Assembly: GCA_029959085.1 (NCBI GenBank)
Contig: JARWIR010000027.1
Location: 8,618,001-8,682,000, forward strand
From: Nemophila menziesii
Lineage: Eukaryota; Streptophyta; Magnoliopsida; Boraginales; Hydrophyllaceae
Length of the DNA stretch: 64,000 nt
Direction of reading: 5' to 3'
Below the pieces are notes generated by a model, which was given only the letters and a program-made list of their open reading frames with translations, had not been told where the DNA came from and ran no database searches. Positions 56,800 through 64,000 of the stretch are shown in pieces. A program made the position numbers and the translations under genes. The first letter of the stretch is position 1, and every line of letters starts with the position of its first letter.

Positions 56800-58035
56800 T
56801 TAGATGGTGCTCACCCCAAGTAGCATGCTGCGAAGAAGATCTAACTCTTTGGTGACGTTTCCTAAAGTAGCAATCATCTTTTCTCGATTCTCTTTCAACA
56901 CTCGAATTTCTTCTTCCAACCCATTATCAGTATGTACCTTCTTCTTTGGTGGAGGATCTCTAGGGTTATTAATTGGATGGGTTGCTTCATTGTGGGCGTT
57001 TTCAATAGAGTTCAATGTCATTGCGTCTCCCTGTTCTGAAGGCTCAACCTCTTCGCTCCTACGCGGTACTTTTGCATCTAAACTCAAGGTAGTGATGGTA
57101 TAAGGGAACTTGAGGTTTTGTTGACTAGTAAGGATTTTTTCAAACTCCATTATAGTCTCGTAATTGACACGCGCAACATCCATCTCTCGATTCTCAACAA
57201 TGCACTTAATAAAGATAACATGCTTCTTCTTCAATTCGGAAGTGTGATTAATACCAAAGATAGTGGGTACTATAAATCTTGACCATACCTTAACACAAGG
57301 TAACAAACAACTACTATAAACCTGCCCAGCATATTTCTCACCATTCGGAATAGGGTGTTTCCCATGAACTAAAACTGTGTCCCAGAGAGATTCCCACTCA
57401 AAAGATGGGTCATTAAGCGTTTCGATATAAGGACAAGGACCAGTAAAGTTGGGAAATTTCAAAGCTTTGCGAATAAGTTCAACTGAGAAGGGTAATACCT
57501 TTTTGCGGACAATAATGACTTGTTTATTCGAAAAGGCTACTCCTTCGTAAAAATCACGGACCAAGATGGGGATAAAAGTAAGTTTTCTCTGTCTCAATTC
57601 AGTCCACCCAAACATATCACAAGTAGTTGCAAAACTCTTAAATTCGCTATTCATAATACCAAAAAGGAATATTTTCTCAACACCAAACTTCAAATAATTA
57701 ATTCGATCACGAACCTGATCATTCCGACTCATAGCAACCCTCTTGGGTTTGTGTGCAATAGCTTTTCTTCGTGGAGCTCGTGGTTCTGGAACAGGTTCTT
57801 TGGGGATTTCCCCTTCAATCTCTTCCTCTTCTTCTTCATCAACCAAACTAGGCTTAGCAAGAGTAGCCTTACTTGGGTTTTCTTTTCTCTTCATAGCAGT
57901 CTTAACCTCTTCAATCTTGCGTTTAGGACCCGAATCTGGAATCTCAATAGCTCTCTCAGGTGTAGCACTAGGATTGTTTCTTGGTCTTGGGTTGTTTCTT
58001 CTTGTAAAACTGAAAGAATCGGTCCTGTTAGTCAT
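56800..58035 (-). CDS. Intact ORF3 of D (plant transposon-protein-like, function unknown)
   Basis: 411 codons without lesion. N-terminal about 120 residues are low-complexity and rich in Lys, Arg, Glu and Pro, with NLS-like clusters (PKRKIEEVKTAMKRKE, PRRKAIAHKPKR). The middle part (residues about 130-310) carries FVRDFYEG-like and PFSVELIRKALKFPNF segments that recall the putative plant transposon protein (Transposase_32-like) domain; this is from memory, not computed. The last 60 residues look like coiled coil and end LRSMLLGVSTI. No signal peptide or membrane helix, so env-like would be misleading. It sits after pol in the sense direction; an acceptor-like motif is 40 bases upstream. Start supported by conserved MTNRT in A1, D and E. 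Confidence 0.85.
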   Translation of the reverse strand: MTNRTDSFSFTRRNNPRPRNNPSATPERAIEIPDSGPKRKIEEVKTAMKRKENPSKATLAKPSLVDEEEEEEIEGEIPKEPVPEPRAPRRKAIAHKPKRVAMSRNDQVRDRINYLKFGVEKIFLFGIMNSEFKSFATTCDMFGWTELRQRKLTFIPILVRDFYEGVAFSNKQVIIVRKKVLPFSVELIRKALKFPNFTGPCPYIETLNDPSFEWESLWDTVLVHGKHPIPNGEKYAGQVYSSCLLPCVKVWSRFIVPTIFGINHTSELKKKHVIFIKCIVENREMDVARVNYETIMEFEKILTSQQNLKFPYTITTLSLDAKVPRRSEEVEPSEQGDAMTLNSIENAHNEATHPINNPRDPPPKKKVHTDNGLEEEIRVLKENREKMIATLGNVTKELDLLRSMLLGVSTI

Positions 58036-58075
58036 GGATTTTCACCCCAAACTCAAAACTTCAAAGAGTTGAAAA

Positions 58076-58086
58076 CTAGAGAAAAG
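58076..58086 (-). promoter_or_regulatory. Conserved splice-acceptor-like motif before ORF3 (D)
   Basis: Sense CTTTTCTCTAG, 40 bases before the ATG; identical in A1 and E. Confidence 0.45.
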
Positions 58087-58423
58087 ATTCAATCTTTGAT
58101 GTTTTGAGAGAATATCAAGGTGAATTTGTGTGAGATATCAGATGGTTAAGGTTTAATTTGAGGGATTGGAGAGGTTTAGTGATTCAATTTAAGGCTTGGG
58201 TGAAGAAAGAATTGGAAGAAAATTAGGATTTTTTGTGGAGTTTTGGAAAGATCTTGAGTTAATTATGTGTTTTTAGGGTGAAAGAGAGAGGAATTTGGTG
58301 ATTAGAACTTATCTTGATGATGATTTTCAGAGTGGTATAAAGCTGGAATCGCAGGTGGAGGCTAGCTTGAGAAAGAAGCTAAATAAATAGGTGAAGAAAG
58401 CCCAAAACCGCCTAACACAGACG

Positions 58424-58841
58424 TTGACCGGGTTCCCGGTCAGCTGCGCAGTGTCGGCGCAATAAATTACTAAATTCGATTTTTTTTCAGATGCTAGCTA
58501 CCTTGCGTCTCGAGCCACGCAGTGGTCAGAGAATTGGGGCTCATGGCCGGGTTCTCGGTCAGTGCAGCCACCGGGTTCCCGGTCTGCGTCTGAGGCTCGA
58601 GTGTGGATTAGCTGGACGCGACCCCTTGCGTCTGAGCCTACGCAGGGGTCAGAACTTTTAATACCTCACAGCACCCCCACTGGGTTCCCGGTCAGCTGGC
58701 CATCGGGTTCCTGGTTTCGTCGCTGGCGCGAATGCAGATGCACCCGTCTTGTGTCTCGAGCCACGCTATGGTCAGAACTTTTGGGACCTGTAGCTCACGT
58801 TACCGGGTTCCCGGTTAGCTCAAAACCGGATTCCCGGTTAT
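58424..58841. repeat. Hairpin/palindrome array of D
   Basis: Three to four diverged units. Each combines a TGCGTC...ACGCA stem-loop followed by GGTCAGA (near 58504, 58626, 58750) with doublets of GACCGGG-TT-CCCGGTC-type words (for example 58426-58441). Position and plan match A1, but the palindromic word differs. Confidence 0.82.
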
Positions 58842-59042
58842 CTCCTGGAGTCCCCAATAATTTTTCTATTTCTTCACACTTTGAACCCCAAACTAATGGC
58901 TTTTTGCACTCCTAAAATCATCAAAAACAACTATCCTTTCTCATTTCTTAAAAATAGACACTAATCAACAATAATTAACTAATTTACACTACGAATTAAC
59001 GAAAACACGAAGCTAATATACAATGAATTGGATTTTTTTTAA

Positions 59043-59059
59043 CGTCGTTAAGCTCGACG
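59043..59059 (-). other. Conserved stem-loop after the pol stop (D)
   Basis: CGTCG/CGACG stem as in A1 and E, about 15 bases past the pol stop at 59074-59076. Confidence 0.63.
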
Positions 59060-59073
59060 GTTACCTCACGCTT

Positions 59074-62000
59074 CTAAGGGGCTTCAAGGAGGTACATGAC
59101 CTACCAGGGATGTGGGTCCTCCGCGCGATTAATGTCCTGTCCTCCGTGATAAATCTTCAATCGATGACCATTTACCATGAAGGTACAATTCTCGATCGGA
59201 TTCTCAATCTCAATAGCTCCATGAGGCGTGACTTTTGTTACAACATAAGGACCAGACCATTTCGACCTCAACTTACCCGGGTAATTGCTGAACTATGAGT
59301 TATATTTAAGGACCTTTTGCTCAACTTCAAATTTCTTCACTCTAATACGATTATCATGCCATCTCTTCGTGTTTTCTTTGTAATTTTTAGCATTCTCATA
59401 AGCATGTAATCGAAATTCATCAAGTTCATTTATATTTCATCATTCGATTCTCACCGGCTAAAGTAGGATCTAAATTCAACTGCGCTATAGCCCAATATGC
59501 ACCCAATTCAAGTTCAAGAGGTCAGTGACAAGCGTTACCATAAACCATTCGATACGGAGATGCACCAACCGGAGTTTTGAACGCAGTACGATAAGCCCAC
59601 AATGCATCATCTAACTTGGTTGACAAATCTTTTCTTGTGGGGCCAACAGTCTTTTCAAGGATAGATTTTACCTCTCGATTTGAAACTTCGGCTTGACCAT
59701 TGGCTTGTGGATGATAAGCGGTGGATACACTATGTCTAATACCATGCTTCTCTAGAACGGTCTTCAAATATTTGTTCACAAAGTGTGAACCTCAATCACT
59801 TATAATCACTCGAGATGTACCATGTCTAGTGAAGATATGATATTTCAAAAATTTAATTACCACTCGTGAATCATTCGTTGGTAGAGCTACAACCTCTACC
59901 CATTTAGACACGTAATCAACTGCTAAAAGGATGTACAGATTTCCATTGGATGGTACGAAAGGACTCATGAAATCAATACCCCAAACATCAAATATTTCTA
60001 CCTCAAGTATGTTGTTACGTGGCATTTCGTCCCTCTTGGATATATTCCCAGTAAATTGACATCTATTACACTTCTTTACGTACTCATGACAATCCCTATG
60101 TAATGTAGGCCAATAAAAACCAGATTGAAGTACCTTAGCAGCTGTGCGGTCACCTTTAAAATGTCCTCCATAGGGTGAATCGTGACAACCTGCAACAACT
60201 GAATAAATCTCATTCTCAGGTATGTATCTTCTTACCATTTGGTCACCACATACTTTGTATAGGAAAGGATCCTCCCAAAAGAACTGTTTAGCACGGCTAA
60301 TTAACCTCTTCTTGTCTTGTGAAGTAGCCCCTTCAGGAAAAGAACCACTTACCACAAGATTTGCAATATCAGCATACCATGGTTCTCCATTAAAGATATA
60401 AAATAAACTCTCATCTGGGAATTCCTCTCGAACTAACTCGGGATTAGTATTTGATTCAGTACCTTGAAAACAAGACAAATGATTTGCAACCTGATTATCA
60501 CAACCCTTTCAATCTCGAATCTCTAAATCAAACTTTTTAAGAAACAAAAACCATCTGATTAATCTCAGCTTAGCATCTTTCTTCTCCATAAGGAACTTTA
60601 TAGCGGAATGGTCGGTAAATAGAACAATTTTCGCTCCAAGAAGATAGGAACGAAACTTGTCAAAAGCATAAACTACCGCTAAAAGTTCTTTCTCAGTCAC
60701 TGTATAATTAACTTGAGCACTAGCAAAGGTCTTACTCGCATAATAGATAGAGTGAAATACCTTGTTCTTCCTTTGACCCAACACAACACCCATAGCTAAA
60801 TCACTTACATCACACATAATTCAAAAGGGGTTTTCCAATAAGGAGGTAACACAATAGGTGCAGAAATCAGCTTTTCCTTTAATTCTTGAAATGCCTTCAT
60901 GCAAGCTTCATCGAAAAGGAATTTGGTGTCTTCTCGAGTAAGTTACAAGAAGGCTTTGTAATCTTTGAAAAATCCTTGATGAAATGACGATAGAATCCAG
61001 CATGGCCTAAAAAACTTCTTACCCCTTTTACAGAAATTGGAGGGGGATAGTTTTTATTACCTCAATCTTTGCGCGATCAACCTCTAAACCTGCACTTGAA
61101 ACCTTGTGACCCAACACTATACCTTCTCGAACCATGAAATGACACTTTTCCCAATTCAACACCAAATCTGTTTCCTTGCATCTTATTAACACCTTCTCCA
61201 AATTTTGTAAACACTCGTCAAAGTTATCACCAAATACAGAAAAGTCATCCATAAACACCTCAAGGAAATTACCTATCATATCCCAGAAAATCGCCATCAT
61301 ACATCTCTGAAAGGTAGCGGGTGCATTACATAATCCAAAAGGCATCCTTCGAATGGCAAAGGTACCAAAAGGACATGTGAATGTGGTTTTGTGTTGATTA
61401 GCTGGATCTACATAAATCTGATTATACCCTGAATAACCATCCAAAAAACAATAATACTCCCTACCAGCCAATTTGTCTAACATCTGATCAATGAAAGGAA
61501 TAGAAAAATGGTCCTTTCTAGTTGCCTTGTTCTACTTGCGGTAATCCATACAAACCCTCTAACCAACAACGGTTCTTGTGGAGATGGCTTCATTCTGAGC
61601 ATTGAGGATGGTAGTCATTCCTCCTTTCTTCGGTACGCACTGAATTGGACTCACCCACTCACTATTAGCTATGGGATAGATGATTCCCGCGTCTAGTAGC
61701 TTAATCACTTCTTTCTTCACCACTTCTTTCATTGCTGGCATTAATCTCCTTTGGCCTTCAACTGAACGTGCACTATCATCTTCAAGAATGATTTTATGTT
61801 AACAATAGGAGGGGCTAATGCCTTTGATATCAGCAATAGTCCAACCTATCTCCTCTTTATTCGCCCTTAGTACATGTAGCAGTTTATCTTCTTGAGGACC
61901 TGTTAAATTTGCTGAAACAAAAACAGGTAAAGTATTATTAGTACCCAAAATATGCATACATCAAGTGAGCTGGAAATGGTTTTTCTTCTAACTTCGGAGG

Positions 62001-63117
62001 AGATTCAATGGATGTTTTATTTTTAATGACCATCTGCCCCGGTTCTCTCACAGGTTCATAGGCAGGACACCTATATTTTGGATTTCCCGAATTCAGAGCT
62101 GCCACTGTTTTAGCCAGCTCTTCCATCATCTCAGGTGAGTCTAGTGTGAAAGCATCCTGCAAGATATCATCATAATTAAAACAATCAAATACCTCTTGCA
62201 TGGCGTGTTCAACTACATCTATTCGGAAACAATCTCCTGGGACATCTGGAAACTTCATGGCTCTGAACACATTAAATTTTACCTCCTTGTCTTGGATTCT
62301 CATGGTTAATTCTCCATTTTCTACATTAATTAAAGTACGCCCCGTGGCTAGGAATGGCCGTCCCAAAATGATGGGGACATTCCTATCCGCGTCGTATTCA
62401 AGAATAACAAAGTCAATGGGAAAAACAAAAGTACCTGCCTTAACGAGGACATCTTCGAATCGTCCCTCCGGATGGACGAGGGACCTATCAGCCATTTGTA
62501 AGACCATAGAGGTAGGTCTCATATTTCCCATTCTCAACTTATCGAAAATTGATTTGGGCATAAGATTGATACTTGCACCCAAATCACATAGTGCTTTTCC
62601 TTGCCACTCCTTACTAATCGATATCGGAATTGTAAAACTCCAAGGGTCAAGCAAATTAGGTGGCAACTTACTTTGACAAATAGCGTTGCACTCTTCAGGT
62701 AACTCAATCATCTCATTATCACAATATGTCATTTTGTTAGTTAGGGCTCTCTTCAAAAACTTCACGTACTTTGGTATATCTTTAATAGCTTCTAACAATG
62801 GAATGTTGATGTTGAGACCCCTTACGCTATTCAAAAATCTCTGATACTCGGCCATATCTCCTTTTTTCTGAACTCTCGAAGGGAAAGGTGGAGGGGGACG
62901 GTTTTCCACAATATCTTTCATTTTCTGAACTTCTGGAATTTTCTCCACTTCTATCACTACGGGTTCATCTTCTTTCTCTTCCACCTCTAATACTGGTTTT
63001 TCTTTATTGGTCACTTCTTTCTCTTTCATGACAAAAAATGGAGGTGGAGGAAGTTACTTACCACTTCTTAACGCTATGGCATTACAATCTTCGGTTTGTC
63101 TTGGGACTTCAGTATCA
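59074..63117 (-). pseudogene. pol: pol of D: protease, RT, RNase H, integrase, broken
   Basis: The protease part is the best preserved (about 363 open codons at 63029-61938, with CDLGASINLMPK and NVPIILGRPFLATG). RT (61741-61028) has [23 protein letters not shown] and [10 protein letters not shown]. RNase H (60817-60509) has [15 protein letters not shown] and FTDHSA. Integrase (60478-59522 and on to the stop) has HDSPYGGH...[13 protein letters not shown] and [10 protein letters not shown]. At least eight stops or shifts divide it, for example a 1-nt insertion near 63118 and stops near 61800, 61558, 60508 and 59790. Inactive. Confidence 0.9.
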
Positions 63118-64000
63118 CTATGGGAGTCTTCCTTGCGGACGCTGATTTAATTGTTTCGAAATTTGATCAATTTGATTCCCCAATAATTTTAGTGCAGCTT
63201 CATTAGCTTGCTCACTGTGAATTGATTGAGCCTGAAGTGCCATTAATTTATCTACCGTTACACGAAGATCTTCTGAACCTTCTTGATGTTGAGAAGGTAA
63301 GGCGTTTTTATTCATTGTGTCATTGTAACGATTTTGAGGAGGCTGCCTTTGAGCATGATTTCCATAATTTTGTCCTCCCTGATAGTTATTTTTTGGTCTA
63401 GGTTGATAAGTGTTACCTTGGGGACACGGTTAATAAGCGTAAGTAGGATTAGCTGTCCCATTAGGATTTAAGTATTGGAAACCCGGATGGTTTCTGTTGG
63501 GCTGGTATCCTTGTCCACTCGAATTGTAATTTCCCCTATTAGAAACAAACATCACGGCTTCGGGATTACACTCACAATGTTCCCAATAATGGTCTTGAAC
63601 ACCACAATTTTAACACCCATAGACCTCTTGCGTTACATTAACACTTGCCTTCTTACCTGTAAAACCTTCCTTAACAGCTATCGTAAGATGTTTCATCTGC
63701 TGTTCTAAAGTAGTCTTTAATTTATCCTCCAAAGAGGAGAATTTCTCTTCAATACCCATGTTACTTTCTTTCCTACCTCGAATAGGTGTTCTTACCGTAC
63801 TCCAACCTTGCTCATTTGATACTGTTCTGTTTAGAATAATCTTTGCATGGACTGGAGCTACCTGTAAAAATCCACCACCACATAACAAATCGAGGTATGT
63901 TCTTGATCCTCCATACAAGCCTTTATAAAAGATTTTTAACTGTTGTATTTCATTAAGTCCGTGGTCAGGAAATCTTCGTAAACAAGATTGAAACCTTGTC
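63118..64000 (-). pseudogene. gag: gag of D, C-terminal part, cut by right edge
   Basis: Encodes the end of the gag core (RTYLDLLCGGGFLQVAP), a zinc knuckle with a stop between its first two Cys (C, stop, NCGVQDHYWEHC), the NRNHPGFQY tail and LLGNQIDQISKQLNQ. Unlike A1 and E, there is a Gln codon, not TAA, at the gag-protease junction. Confidence 0.82.

Larger units (their letters stand above)
53833..64000 (-). mobile_element. Element D: Athila-like element (type I), cut by right edge
   Basis: 3' LTR, polypurine tract, long 3' UTR, intact ORF3, palindrome array, post-pol hairpin, ruined pol and the C-terminal part of gag are present. The 5' LTR and gag start lie outside the window. It is inserted in LTR H (left flank AAACC). 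Confidence 0.92.

Noticed and set aside
56800..58035. Calling ORF3 a retroviral envelope
   Set aside because: Position fits the env-like label used for Athila, but there is no signal peptide, membrane helix or Cys/glycosylation pattern; the sequence is charged and coiled-coil-like.
62200..62676. Long plus-strand frames over D pol (and similar ones at 33466-33951 and 4808-5104)
   Set aside because: They are complementary-strand shadows of protease coding sequence.

Overview
This is a gene-poor, AT-rich stretch of plant nuclear genome, probably a eudicot. It is built mostly of nested LTR retrotransposons of the Athila/Tat branch of Ty3/gypsy, plus a decayed plant LINE. Only one ordinary host gene is visible: a four-exon group I bZIP transcription factor at 23393-24838 (+). 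I see no rRNA, tRNA, CRISPR array or bacterial signal.

Layout. 1-8943: element A1 (minus, cut by the left edge) with ORF3, pol, gag, PBS and 5' LTR. 8944-13714: element A2 (minus), an RT-less element into which A1 appears to have inserted. About 14000-23075: a decayed LINE (plus), interrupted at 20106-22443 by element C, a deleted relative of A2. 23100-24838: the bZIP gene. 24839-28403: intergenic DNA with a 48-bp tandem duplication, two abutting foldback (MITE-like) repeats and an unclassified degenerate stretch. 28409-36419: element B (minus), complete, with a 5-bp target duplication, near-identical LTRs and one intact 615-codon ORF. 36443-51907: element E (plus), an old full-length Athila-like element whose 3' LTR holds solo LTR F (plus), which itself holds solo LTR G (minus). 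51908-52830: a LINE RT relic (minus). 52831-53832: part of LTR H. 53833-64000: element D (minus, cut by the right edge), with ruined pol but an intact 411-codon ORF3.

The LTR elements fall into two groups that share the tRNA-Asp-type PBS, the LTR tip TGATGTCTCC, a GAGTTKGGGGTCT polypurine tract and several 3' hairpins. Type I (A1, D, E, solo G) carries gag, PR-RT-RNaseH-INT and an extra ORF3. Type II (A2, B, C, LTRs F and H) has no RT, RNase H or integrase core. In A2 and B the protease is followed directly by an integrase C-terminal-like tail. The natural reading is a helper/parasite pair, with type II moved in trans by type I machinery. B, the youngest insertion here, is type II.

The most unusual content is non-coding. 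Stem-loops recur at fixed places: just after the pol (or PR-tail) stop, about 140 bases after ORF3, and next to the polypurine tract. Their stem sequences differ between families while pairing is kept. Between pol and ORF3, each family carries an array of GC-rich hairpins and palindrome doublets built from family-specific words.
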